From NCBI GenBank assembly GCA_022316685.1, contig JAKJHU010000303.1, positions 1-64,000 on the forward strand: a stretch of 64,000 nucleotides of DNA, written 5' to 3'. A program made the position numbers and the translations under genes. The stretch is from Progne subis subis. Taxonomy: Eukaryota; Chordata; Aves; Passeriformes; Hirundinidae. This document shows, piece after piece, positions 36,123-49,600 of the stretch. The notes beneath the pieces are model-generated. The model saw only the letters and a list, made by a program, of their open reading frames with translations. It searched no databases and had not been told where the DNA came from. The number at the start of each line of letters is the position of its first letter. Within the stretch, counting starts at the first letter, position 1.

Positions 36123-36454
36123 TGATGAAGACCAAGGACAATGGCTACAAGTTTTCAGGCCCAAAAGCACAAACAACAACGGGCTGAAGAGGGAAAACAA
36201 GAAGGATGAGACCTCACATCCCAAAGCTGTAATTGGGCAATTAAACCCCATGATGCAAATGGACCAAAACTTATAAAAGCGTGAGACCTCCTGACCATTT
36301 GTCCATTTTATGACATTCTTAGTCCACCTTGGGTGTAGCCATGGTCAGGCTCTTGTCCAGCCCTAGGTGTATCCTAGAGGCCTTTCAATAAATACCTGCT
36401 TTATTCTCCAGCTCTGTCCAGTCTCTATTCCAGGTCAGCCTTCCTGAGGCATCA
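36123..36454 (+). mobile_element. Solo LTR, about 332 bp
   Basis: The ends form an inverted repeat TGATG...CATCA. Inside are a TATA box TATAAAA (36272-36278) and an AATAAA signal (36387-36392) in the correct order and spacing. The text resembles a common songbird ERV LTR by recognition. No internal retroviral sequence adjoins it and no clear target duplication is seen. Confidence 0.8.
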
Positions 36455-39400
36455 TGTTTTGCACAACTAATGGCTGCAGTGTATCCTCAAGTTAGGGTTG
36501 GTGAGATGTGCATTTAGAAGCTTGTCCCATAATCATATGAGATGGGAGAAGAATTCCTGACATACTTTCCTTCCCATGGGATGGCAACATCTGCAGTAGA
36601 AGGAGTTTTCAAGTGGGTTTCCGTCATGATTTCTGCAATCTCTTCTTTACAGAAGAAAAAAAAGTCCAAAATGTAAGATGATTTTTATTTCTTTCTGTCC
36701 TCTCTCAAACTAGTAGGAAATTTCCAAAGAAGAAATGAAAATTACCTGAATAAAGACCGGTTTGAAGACAGTCCTGTCAGATCTGTCCTGCCATGTGCTG
36801 AAGTGATGAAAAGTGGACATAGCAGAACCATGAGTGTGCTCTGGGAAAGAATCTAATTTGAGACACTCTCTATAGATACAGAATAGGCTGAACTAAAACA
36901 CTCAGCTACATATACGTGAGCAAACTTGCATTTATTCCTTTTATTTGGCTCTGACAACTCCTGCAATGCTTTATTGCTGAATATTTCCTTATGAACACCT
37001 GACTGTTAAATTAAATCCATTGCATGCCCTATTCAAGAGCATATCTTGAGGACATGTGACTACAATTGTTAAATTGCTTACTCTAAGAAATGATAGATTT
37101 TCCAAGGACTGAACAGTCCACAGAGTTGGAGGACAGGAGCCATATGGCTGATGAGATCTGTGTGAGAAAATACACTTCTAGTGCAGGGTTTAAGGAGCCA
37201 AGACAGAGGAGCAGCCCCTTTATATCTGAGCAGTTTCACCAATTCAGTCAATAGGAATGAGTTAAGGTCCACCCTTTTTTAATCCATTAAGCACAATAGA
37301 TATAAGATAATAGATAAAATACTAAACAGCCTCTGATAACAGGCAGTCATAAATTCATATTTTGAAGATATTTGTTAGCTGCAGAGAAAATATGAGACCA
37401 CACTAATAGTTTAAGGCTTAGATTCCTGATTTGATAAATAAGCTCTCTATCTGTAATATGTATCACTGCTGCAATTCATATGATTTGTCACATGCTCCTT
37501 GATACTCAAGGTCCTTCAGCTTTAAAGCCTCACCTCTATTTGTAGGTCTTACTGTATTTTAACCAAACCACAGAATCTGTGTTTGCCTGGAAGAAAGCTT
37601 TTTTTGACAGCATGACTGAAGAATTTCCAATAAGTCTGGAAAGAACAGCAGTGAGTAACTGATTTGCATTTCTACCTTCCATGGCTGGAGATCAGAAGTC
37701 AGAGAACAGAGAGAGCTCCACGTATCCTCTCTAAAAGCCCAGTCTGATGCTCCCATGTCCAGCTCACTCTGGCTTTAGCAGCAGGGGCTGGCAGAGACAT
37801 CAGCATGGGAACTGTTGCCTTCCAGTGCCAGCCCTTGCTGCCATCTCCTCTCTGGGCAGTGCTCCTGGAGCTGCTTCAACCCCTGCAGCCACCCCTGGAA
37901 GGCTGGCTCACTGCAGGACACTGGGAAGTGTGAAATCATCTCCAAACACTCCCATATGTGTATTCCCGGCGTGGAGGAGAGCATAAACAAAGGAACACTT
38001 TTGTGTCCTCAAGCAGTCAAGGAGAGGAGAGAGGCAGCCTGAGCTTGTGCTGTGCTGCTGTCCCAGCCAACACGCAAGTCAGCCTGGGCAGGGCGCACAC
38101 AAAGCCTCTTTCTTCAGTTGTTTGGGGGCTCTTCCATTGTAATGCACCCCAAAAGCTGTCCTAGACCTTGTGCTCCTGTCCAACAGAATAGATCGACTCT
38201 ATATTAGCAATTTAAACCAGATAGGCAGAGAAACCAGTTTAAAATAGATAAAAGACTGCTGAAAGAAATGTCAAAATGATACAGTCCTCATGCAGAAAAT
38301 GCTGACTTTGTGGGCCAGGTCTAAGATCCTGTAACAATAAACAGAACAAACAGCAGAATTGTAAATAGCTGACTGAAAGGACAAAGCTGACTGCACATAG
38401 AATTACAACAGTAAAAGGGAGAGTACGATAATTCTTCCTCCTGACTGTTTTTCAACATACTGTGCCTCATGAAAGGAAAATTAATGTATGCTCACCCTCC
38501 ACATTGCTCCAGCACTGCACTTCCACACACAAAGCAGCTGAAAAGCAGGTCGTATATATTTTGCTTCTGCTGGCGGCTCCTCCCATCCCATCAAAGGCTA
38601 ATAAGGCATTTTGGATGCTTCATCTCATTTGTTATCTTCCTGTTGGCATTATCATTCCAGGCAGAAAGGCACTGAGGTCACCCATCCCTTAGGGCCATGC
38701 CAGCTGGGAAAGCACATCCAGAATCATGGTCCCTCTGCAAGTTCTTAGAGGCTGTGTCCCCTGTATTTTTATTGAAAGAGTCCACAAAAACTGACAGGGC
38801 AGCTCTTTTTCCTGCCCAGCCCTTGCTGTAAGTGTGGCCTTAGCACAGCGCAGAGCACTGACGCGGTTATTTACGTGCTGCACACACAGCCCGTGTTAGG
38901 CTGGCTTCAGCTGGCAGCATGAAAACACTTGGATTTACACATTGCTAATGCTCCACTACAGTGCATGAGCCTCCTCCTCTGGGAACTTCTGCAGACTGTG
39001 CCCTGGAAGAGCACAGTGTGACCACTCCCATGCTGAAGCTGCCCACTGGGGGTTGGCCATGCCAAGATTCAGGCTCTCCTTCTGCAGCACTGGCATCCAG
39101 CCTAACTGCACATCAGCCTTCAAAATGGTGTAGAAATCAGTACCAGTCTCCATACGATGCCATACCCCTGAGATTATTTATTAAAAGATTTATATCTTGT
39201 TAATAATGATCTCAGAACCACCCACAGGTGTTTCGCTTTAAAGCCTGTTTTTGTAAATTGATGATTAAGAAGTAACACCCAAGAGATTTGTTCCAGTGGA
39301 GCATTATTTTCTCCTTAATTAATTTCAGGGGAATACACTCTTATCTGTGTCTCTTTAAAGGGAGAGAGAAACTTCATCCTAACATCAGTAAAGCTTAAAA

Positions 39401-42400
39401 CATAAGCACTACTTGATTTGTTTGTTTGTATGTGGGTAGTCCCAAGTAGCTGGCCACTGGGATATTTGCTCCCAGTCCTCAAATGGGGCAGTGAGCTTCA
39501 CAGATTTGAATAAAATAGAGCTTAAGGGAAGGAAATAAATAAATAAAATAACTAACTAACTAAATAAATAAATAAAGATCTGAGCAAAAAACGTCTAGGA
39601 GGTTGAGAGCGCTTAGTGGACCAGCACACTTTTAAAAGTTTTGCATTTTTGGGGTTTATGCTGCTTTTATGGGAATGCTCATTGTTGGACAGGGAGCCTC
39701 AAGGCTGATTAGGGAACAGGGGGAGCTCATTGCTTTGTGGATCTTTCTGTAAGATAAGGATATAAACATAAAGCACCATTCACAGCCTGAAACGGGAGTA
39801 TGGCAGGGAGGCAAATGCAGGTCAGAGAAGACAACTGTACTAGAAAAGTCCTAGATCAGTGGTGTTTTAGGAAAGATCAGCCTCTGGTGAGCAAAGGGAA
39901 CTGCTGTGCACTTTGGCTGATAGATATTTCTGATAAATGCATCTCCTCGGGTGCTGCAGTGAATTTTATTTCTAAGGCTGTAGGTGGACCCTGCCACAGG
40001 TATGTGACGTAACATGCTCTAGGGTCATGATTTTCCAAACTATTTGCATTAGAAACCTGGCAGAGTCACACAGGGACTCCTTTTAAAGACCTTGGGCAAG
40101 ACAGAAATGTGTGCCAAATTCTCCTCCCAGACAGAAATCTATCGAGAACTGTGCCTATAGTTTACACAGGCTAAAATAACCTTTAGTCCTTTGGAGAAGT
40201 TGCTAAATAAGTGCCAGCTCAAAAGCATCTCCGAGGAGATGTGCTGTGGCTGCAGCAAAAGGGGCAGGGGATTCAAGTATTGCGACCAATCAGTGTTGGT
40301 GCAGTGATATCCATGTCTGAACTCTGTCTTTGGCACACACTTCTGCACAGTCAGTAAAGGAAGTGATTGAAACCAAGGGTTTGGAGGTGGTAACTCCGTA
40401 TTCCTTGTTTTCTGGGGATCCAACTTAAGACATCTAAGCTGATGTTTCTGGTTTGCAGATGTGGCAGGACCTCTGTTGCAGATGTTGACATCTGTTCTGA
40501 GTGGAAATGTGCTATACATTGTAACTCCTTTACAAAGTCAAGCTCTGTGCTTCTTAAAGCGGGTGACCAAAACACGACAGCACATTTGGTAATTAGGGAA
40601 GACTCACGAGCCTGAGGAGGTGCAGAAGGGAACGCAGGGAACAAAATAAACTCCTCACTGGTGGCAGTGAGCACTGCCTGTGTCTGTACAGGGAATTTGG
40701 CTGTATTCTGTGAGTCTGCACCATAAAACTCTCGGCATGCATGTCACCACTGCAGGCAACTGAGGTGGAAACCTTCGTTCTGGTACCTGCTGGTCCCTTA
40801 CTTCACAAAGCCTTACTTCACAGGCTTAATGTACTTTTGTAAATAGGGCTTGGGAGACTTTATGTCATTAATTTGCACTGCAGAACTCCCCAAAGGTAGG
40901 AGTTGTTGCATTAGGCACTGTTCAAACCTATAAAAAAGGGTTTGGTCCTAAACCAAAGGGGTTGTAATGTACATTTAGCAAAATACTTGATGGGTGGGTA
41001 TAAAAGGCATGTAAGAGGTACTGAAAGAAATGTGTCTGAGATGTATTATAGTGATCTCCTCAGCCCCTTTTCAAACCTGAACTGCAGCAGTTAATTCACA
41101 GTGGTAGCAGATGTTCATATATTGCTGAGCTCCAGTTTTGTACTGACACTGAACAAGTTAAAGACCCTTTCATCATCACAAGACATCATCCCTTTCTGCA
41201 GTCCTATTTTCTTTCATAAAAACTATGTCACATTAAAGAACCAAGTCACCTCCTACTAGTTCACTGGAAACAGGCAATAATGTACCATAGGGTGCTTGCT
41301 ACAGGAGGGCTCTGAGCCTGGAGCCACCCAAAAATTCAATAGAACTGTCCCAGTAATAGCTTTGAAACCAAAGATTCTTGAGCCCTTCTTAAGTTTCCTT
41401 ATGAAATCCTGTTGTGCTTTTCCTGACCAAACCAAAACAACAAAGTACAAAGTTCACACAAGTCAAAGAGCTGCAGGAAAACCTGGTGCAAGTTGAAAAG
41501 CAGAAATTCCAATGTTGGTGGGCTTCAGGGCTGGAGAATAGTGAACTCTGTGAAAATCTAACAAAGCAACCCCCTCATGTTCACACAGAGATGCCAACAG
41601 AGCCACGTCGGCAGCACTTGGACTGGGTTTTTTCTGTGGGGCTGCTTTAACCAGACCACATGCACAACAAAGTGAAACATATCTTGGTCATTCCTTGGCC
41701 TTACTTCTTTCAGAATTAAGTGCAACAGGAACAGCTTTGGGGAGGTGATGGGCAGAGATACAGTCAGGCTGCTTTCATCTGTGTACTCACCTTTGTTAGC
41801 AACAGAAGTAAAATTAATAGCGCTATTACTCCTTTCCCCTAATCCTTCTCACCCCAGTTTTATGTCTCTTCAGCAAAAGGTCAGTCTTGTCAAGCGTGAT
41901 TTAAAATGTGCACTCCTGAAAAGAGAAGAGCCAAACCACACAAATCCTGGATGTTAAAATATACTCCTGTGTAACGTGTGCATTCCTCTCGTGTCAAATA
42001 CTCACTCCCTTGCTGAGGTCTGGCTGCTTTGTGGTGTTGTGAGATGTGTTTGCATGGAAAGAGCTGATACAAGTGATATCAGAGGAGCCAATGGAGGAAC
42101 TGAGATGCTGATCATGCTCTTCCATCAGACAGCTGAGGAAAATGGAGCCTCAGTGAAGAGCCTTAGAAGAAGAGCCACAGTCAAAGAGCATGGTTTGGGA
42201 GGGGACAGGTTGTGTACCTCCAGATTCTCGCGGATTTGCTAGGTAAGATCCACACGCTTTGCTGCTGCTTCCCCGATAGCACAGAATAACTGAGGCCTCA
42301 GGCACCGTTCTCCTGCTGCTCTCCACACTCCACCTTTAGAATTCCACAGCCTGGTGCCATTCTGAATGAAGCCCTGCTGGGTCCCAGCAGCATCTCCCAG

Positions 42401-42530
42401 TAACCCACGGAGGCTCAGAGCTGCCTGGAGCACAGGGCAGGCACTGGTACACTGCAGGGGAAAACAGCTGGAAAAAGGTGCGTGGGAGGCACCACGCTGC
42501 TGCCAATGGTTCTGCCGGCTCTGGAGGTGT
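36455..42530. other. Intergenic, no gene recognised
   Basis: No supported exon. A simple AAAT/AACT tract lies at 39534-39577. The 42250-42520 segment before the octamer array has some CR1-like wording but not enough to call. Confidence 0.5.
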
Positions 42531-43627
42531 GGGGATGTGGGAATGTGGGAATGTGGGAATGAGGGAATGTGGGAATGTGGGAATGTGGGAATGTGGGAAT
42601 GAGGGAATGAGGGAATGTGGGAATGTGGGAATGTGGGAGTGTGGGAGTGTGGGAATGTGGGAATGTGGGAATGAGGGAATGCGGGAGTGTGGGAATGAGG
42701 GAGTGTGGGAATGTGGGAATGTGGGAATGTGGGAATGAGGGAATGTGGGAATGTGGGAATGTGGAATGTGGGAATGTGGGAATGAGGGAGTGTGGGAATG
42801 TGGGAATGTGGGAATGAGGGAATGTGGGAATGTGGGAATGTGGGAATGTGGGAATGTGGGAATGTGGGAATGTGGGAATGTGGGAATGCGGGAGTGTGGG
42901 AATGTGGGAATGAGGGAATGCGGGAGTGTGGGAATGAGGGAATGTGGGAATGTGGGAATGAGGGAATGTGGGAATGTGGGAATGTGGGAATGTGGGAATG
43001 TGGGAATGAGGGAATGTGGGAATGTGGGAATGTGGGAATGTGGGAATGAGGGAATGCGGGAGTGTGGGAATGAGGGAAAGAGGGAATGCGGGAGTGTGGG
43101 AATGAGGGAATGTGGGAATGTGGGAATGTGGGAGTGTGGGAATGTGGGAATGCGGGAATGTGGGAATGTGGGAATGAGGGAATGTGGGAATGTGGGAATG
43201 AGGGAATGAGGGAATGTGGGAATGTGGGAATGTGGGAATGTGGGGATGTGGGAATGAGGGAATGTGGGAATGTGGGAATGTGGGAATGTGGGAATGAGGG
43301 AATGTGGGAATGAGGGAAAGAGGGAATGCGGGAATGTGGGAATGAGGGAGTGTGGGAATGTGGGAATGCGGGAATGTGGGAATGAGGGAATGTGGGAATG
43401 TGGGAATGTGGGAATGTGGGAATGAGGGAATGCGGGAGTGTGGGAATGTGGGAATGTGGGAGTGTGGGAATGAGGGAATGTGGGAATGTGGGAATGTGGG
43501 AATGTGGGAATGAGGGAATGCGGGAGTGTGGGAATGAGGGAATGCGGGAGTGTGGGAATGAGGGAATGTGGGAATGTGGAATGTGGGAATGTGGGAATGA
43601 GGGAAAGAGGGAATGTGGGAATGTGGG
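42531..43627 (+). repeat. Octamer array (TGTGGGAA)n with TGAGGGAA, TGCGGGAA and TGTGGGAG variants
   Basis: About 135 head-to-tail 8 bp units. By hand count about 86 are exactly TGTGGGAA. Variants are interspersed, often as blocks of GAGGGAATGCGGGAGTG that suggest higher-order duplication. The 485-codon minus-strand frame is a translation of the repeat (an 8-residue period) and not a gene. Confidence 0.95.
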
Positions 43628-46600
43628 GAGCAAACCTGCCCTGCAGTTCTGGCTGGCAGGCAAGGAATCGACCCCTGTGCTTGGGCTGGAGTTCACCAGG
43701 TTTACTGACAGTGTATAATCTACTTAGTGTGGCTGTAAAGCACTCTAGTTTTCCAACTTTGCATCCACCGGGGCCTTTAAAAATCCTTTGAATTTATCTC
43801 TAGTCATTTGCAGAGACATTTTAATGGAGAAAGAGACATCATTATAGATTTCTTTACCTCAAACTACAGGGAAAACCAGAGCCAGGAACAAGAAAATAAA
43901 TCTCTAGGGAGCCAGGAAAGTACAGTTCTGCCTGGAGATAGCATTTTTTATTTAAAGCTTTTATTGTCTAGATTTTCCAGCTGAGGTTTCTGCTGTGTGA
44001 GAATGGGCTGTGTATGGTGTGTGTTTGGGTTTTTGCTGTTGTTTCCCCAGGATGTTTGGCGTCCTAAAGGAGCCTGCGAACTACAGGTGGTGCCCAAAGC
44101 AAGGAAATGTGGAATGTAGAGTGGAGCACGGATGAAGCATCTGAAAGGCTCCTTGTCTGCTCCTGCAGGCCAGGGGAGTAAGGCAGAGGAGACTCTTTAC
44201 TCCTTTTCTGTTATATCAAAGTGATTGATGCAGGACTGTTCGTTTTCCTTTTCTTTCTCTCCATCATCCGCCCCCAAACCCTAAACACTTAAAAGCCCAG
44301 TTTGAGCAGTGGAATGTGTGGTACATTCTTGTTCTGTCTGATGGGACAATGTCTGTGCCATGGGGGGTTGCTGAGGTAATTCTTTATTGACCATTAGTAA
44401 TTCTGGGAGCTTATTGTATGAAAGTCCAAGGAACTGTATTGTGTCGAAACCATGCTTAATTTAATATCTAATTTAACTGACTTTTGTATTCGCATGCTGA
44501 AGAATGTTGATACGGAAAGATATCTCCCAGGTATTGCCTGGGTATTTTGTGGGTTACACAAGATGTTTTTCAATGATTATTTTGGGTTTGGATTTAAAAG
44601 TTTTGACTTACAAATAGAGGTCACTTTTAAGCAGCAGAAGTAAATTAAAAACCCCCAGTGGTTTCTTATATTGCTAAAGAAAATTAAGAGTTACCGTATC
44701 ATCTTTGGGATTTATTTATCTTTTGCATTAAATTGTCAAAAAAAAATGTGTTTGCCTAAGTGAAGACATAATTGCAGTAAATAAAGAGGCTGGCTCTTCT
44801 GTCTGCAATCCCAGAGTGAGGCATCTGCCCTCTCTTGTGGGCTTAATTCAGTCACACTGTGGCTGCACCAAACCAACCAAACACAGTTGATTGGAACAGA
44901 AATGCCTAATCTTCTGAAAAATATCGAGATGGAAAATAAATGTTTTGCCTCAAGATATAATCACAGGCTGTTGAAGGCACTCAATTCTGAAAAAGTTGTT
45001 CCAAAATTCTAAATAAAATCAGATCTTTCTTAGGTGAGGCACATCTAGATGGAACATTCAGACACTTTCAATTTTACGCATTTCATCAAGGAGTTTGTTG
45101 GAATGGACAAAATAATCACCAAAACCCCCCTTCAGAACCCCTCTCCCCAACATTATCCAGCCTGGTTTGCTCCATGCAAGATGCCAGATTATATTTCCTT
45201 CTCAGCTGCAGGGGCAGCAGTTGAGGCTAAAAAAGGTCAAACAAGTCATGTGGTGTGATCCAAGCAAAAATATATTTTTTAAAAAATTTGTGTATTCACC
45301 TTTAGAGAAAGTTGAGGCTGTAGAGTATTGCTTTTAACTGATTTAACCCCTCTGTGGTAGCAGTGCGCTGCAAGAGGAATGGAGTGATTTAAGTGCAGTC
45401 AGAACAAGAGGTTGCTGATGTAGCAATGACATTCACATATCTTGGAGATGTACAACTTCTGGAATACAAGTAATCAAATGTACTCGATAATTAATTCAGA
45501 TGTTTTGTGGTTACTGGAAAACAAAGAGCACAAACTGAGAGAGAGGTCTAAATATCCTCTAAAGATTTATTAGGAAGACTTTCAGCCTACATAAGTGTTC
45601 CTATAAAATTGAGTTAATAAGCAAGATACAGAGCACACTAAGACCAGACATTTTTGTCTTCTAGTTCAGTGTAACCATGTCCTACAGCAACATTCTGAAA
45701 GCTCAAGCAGATGTTATTTAAAGAAATTGTTTCATGAAATGTGCTGCTCTTTTCTTAAGAACAAATGTCCTTTTGCCTGGGCTTTAATGGAGATACTTTA
45801 CTGACTTCAGACAACAGCAGAGAGAAAACTATACCCATATTGATTAAACAGACATTTTTAGTTCAAAAGCAATAATAATAATAATAAAAGAATTGAAGAC
45901 CTTAATGAGATGAAAATTCATACCTTGGTAAAGCTCCATAGCTCTGACTGCAGCAATGGTAAAATGTTTGGTATTTTGGGGAAATGCAGTGCCCTGATCC
46001 CAAATCCCAGGAGGGATGGCCCCTCTGCAGGGTGTGTGTTCCCAATGCTCATCCTGCTGCTCTCACAAAGGGGATTTGCTGGCAGGAGGCTTCTCTTGGT
46101 GCCCAACAGGCAAAGAGATGCTCTAGGCAATACCAGCACACCCTGCTCCAGCACAGGAATATGGACAAGCCTCCCCTAACGAGAGTGGGAGCGAATGGAA
46201 AAGACCCCTCCTGATTCAGTGGCTCTGCTCAGTTACTAAAGGATCAGTGACATTTGAACCTACAGGAGACCGCAGCTGGGGTAATGGGAATGATGCAGGG
46301 AGGGTTTTTTTCCAAGCCCATTAAGGTCAGCTCTATTTTACAGCAAGGACTTCAAGATCAGCCTGTTGAGATATTTTATATGCCTGTAGGTTGCAGCGAT
46401 AGATCCACTCGACAGCATCTCTTGCTTCCAGTGTTTTTTGAAAATCCTTTGTGCATAAATATGTTTCAGGCTGTGTAAGTCAACTGTGTGGGAAGTCAAT
46501 TTTCAAAAGTATTTTCTATTTTTTTACTCAAAAAATGAATTTTGAAAAAGCTTTATGCAAAACCCAAGGCTGCCTGGGCAAAGTTTCTGGATTTTATTTT

Positions 46601-49600
46601 AAGAATCATCTCTGAAGATCCTGGAAAACTGAACCATGCTGAGATGAACAACTATTTAGGCAATCCACTTTCTCTTAACTTGTTGGTTTGCCACCCTAAT
46701 GTCCAGCTCTTGAGAAAGACTTTTCTGTGACAAGTCCTTTGGGAATGGTTCGTCCCTGGATCCTTCAGAGCACGTGCAGTACTTTGATCAGACAGTGCAA
46801 TAGATGTCAATATTAATATTAGCAAAGGGTCTTCTGCTAGGCAGGAAATCTGAGGAATACTCAATTTACTCATCAAAAGATGACATTTTGATTATTATCG
46901 AGCAGACCATAAATATGAATTATTCAGTGTCAGGTTCTCTGTAAAACACAGGTGATATTTATCACTCAGGAAACTCACTGTGTTGGTGTATATCTGGAAG
47001 TGACAGAGAAGAGCTGTGGTATCAGAAATGGGCTTTCCCTGCAGAGAAACAATAACTGTGTTTCAGACATTCAGGACACCTCTCCTCTTTCAGTATGTGC
47101 TGCTGTTTATTATGTGCATGTGCACATGCTCTCAGATAAACCTCTACATCCTCCTCATATCTTACTCCTTTCAGCTGACAGTTCTTGCTAAAATCTCCTT
47201 TGACTTTTGGACCGTTTTGTGTCTGTAAGTGTCCAGACTTCCGTTTGGTTTGGGATGTTGGAGAAGCACAGATGTGCTCAGAGTTCTGACCTGTTTTCCA
47301 CAGAAGCTGGTATCGAATAAAGCAGTAGAAGAACATTCTGCATTTCTCTGACTGAAGTGCGGTAGCTGCAGTGGCAGAGCAGCAGCCACAGCACATGGAA
47401 ATTACTTTGCCGCTGCCAGTTTTCAAAGCAGATGAAGTCCACTGTGATACAGAAGGCCACGAAACTCCTGCTCCTCTGCACAAAGCTGTTCTGGGTGCAG
47501 GTGATGGTCAGCTGGTCAGTGGATTGTTCCAGTGTGGCACAGTAAAGGTGTTGATGGCACCAGCAGCAGCAGGGCTGGGCTGGACAGGACAGGAGACCAC
47601 GTGCAGGGTGCATGGAAACACAGATTAATGAAAACACGGATTAATTGCCCTTATCATAGTGTGCAAGTGGCACAAAGGAGGCTGGGTTACCGTTCCCAGA
47701 GTGCTGGCACACACAGAGTCTCCCAGTGTCTTTGATGGACAATCTCCAGCTTTCTTATGCTTGATGTAACTATAGAACTATAATATAACTTCTGTACCCC
47801 TGCATGGGTGGAAACAGCTAAAACCTTTTGCCATTTAGCAAAATAACAGTGATTTAAGTTCTCTTCAGCATTTACTAACATTCATTACTGCCTCAGGGAA
47901 ATTTTATATTTGGCAGCTGATGAATCTTGTGCTCAGCTCTGGGAATCCTGCTCAGCAGCATGGCTGAGCCACACGCCTGGGATGTAGAGGCATAAACATG
48001 GCATGAGCATGAAAATAGAGAATTTCACTGGAAACAACTGTCACTGCAGGTGTAAACGATGTCAGTAACTTGCCATCAGACACAAGGCTGCAGGCTGCTG
48101 GAAACATGGCAAGAAAGGAGCATCTCACCATCCAGCTCTGAATCCTTGCAATGAAGGTGCTTCACAACAGCCCTGGTATTTCCTTTTTACTTGAGAGATG
48201 AATAGAAGTTACTTGCTTGAATTCATCAGGAATGCATGTTATAAATGATGCACCAAGCACCTGCATCTGTGCTTGGTTTTGTAATCATAGATATTTTAGT
48301 GGAGCTATTCATAAATGGGGCCTTTCTAGAAGAAAAAAAAAAATCCACAGAGGGTTTGTGGGTTTTTTTTTTTTTTTTTAAGTAGATGCAGAAATTCAAG
48401 TGAAGAGAATTTCAAAGACATGCACAATTCTTATATGTACTATGACTGATAAATGGTAAATTTGTGTTTGATCTTTTAAAAAGAACTTACAAGAAAGAGT
48501 TCAGAAAGCTCAAAAGCCCCCAAAATTCTTTCCTTTAGAAAAAAATTCAGACTGTTTGGAGGAGTTGTTTTTTTTTAGTCATCAGCATTAGACATCTCTT
48601 TTATGTGTTTGGCAAATTGTTACCTTTTTTTTTTTTTTTCCTTCTTTCATTTTGATTTGATTAATTAGACCACAATGAAGACACTGGAATAAAATGGACT
48701 GGTTACTTCTTTCCTTGTTTGAAAAATAAACATTTGGTTTGAGATCACATTTTTCCACTCAAATGCATGAGAATATTCTTTCATGGGGCTTGATTTTTTG
48801 AAGATATATTTGAAAAATATCAAATGTTCCTGTTTAGCTTGCTTTAATTGCAGTTGCAATATTATTTGAATATTATTTGAACTATTTTCATGTTCTTTGG
48901 AATATACAAAGCAACTTTTGGCTACTGAGGCCTCTGGTAAAAAGATGACGAGAAACTTGTCAAATTCATGAGCTTACCTTTTTTTTTTTTTTCCTAGCAG
49001 TTTTGAATCTTTCCACCTCATGAAACACAACTTGTACAATCATTAAAGAATTCTGTGACATAACCACATGAAATTATGAAAATATATGGGGTGAAAGTAT
49101 TACAAAGTGATGACAGCTGATTCCTAATTTCATCATCCATTTTAATTCTTGTCTTTCTGAGCAGCTTGAGATAAGCTGATTTTTGTGGTTAGTATATTCA
49201 TATGTTGTTATGTTTCTTGAGATATGTGTACTCTGCAAAATATGTTAACCAATGAAAGCGTCTGTCTGAACTAAGTAAAATAAGGATAATTTAGGACATG
49301 CTGAGCCCATGTAGAATTCCTCCTGCATAAGGAATGAGCCATGAGTCAGACCAGGAAAACAAGTTTGACAGTGCTCCATTTGCAGGCCCGCTGAATAACA
49401 TGGAGAAAGATGGAGTGAAATAAGGAAAAAACCCAGCTGCAGACAAAAGTTTACATTGTTTACCTGTTTACCTGTTGGTCAGGCTAATTTACCATCATCA
49501 CATAAAGAGCCAGAGAGGGAAGAAAAGGAAAAGCCTCACCAGTGTCCCCTGACATGACATTTTCACTCCTCATTACATATTTGCTGGGAATCAAAGTAAG

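Noticed and set aside
42245..42525. Possible CR1 fragment before the octamer array
   Set aside because: Some phrases resemble CR1, but no conserved 3' end or consistent order of segments is visible.
42239..43696. 485-codon open frame on the minus strand with a histidine/proline/serine/phenylalanine repeat
   Set aside because: It is the translation of the 8 bp tandem array (24 bp = 8 residues). Other frames of the array are also open, and there is no non-repeat domain.
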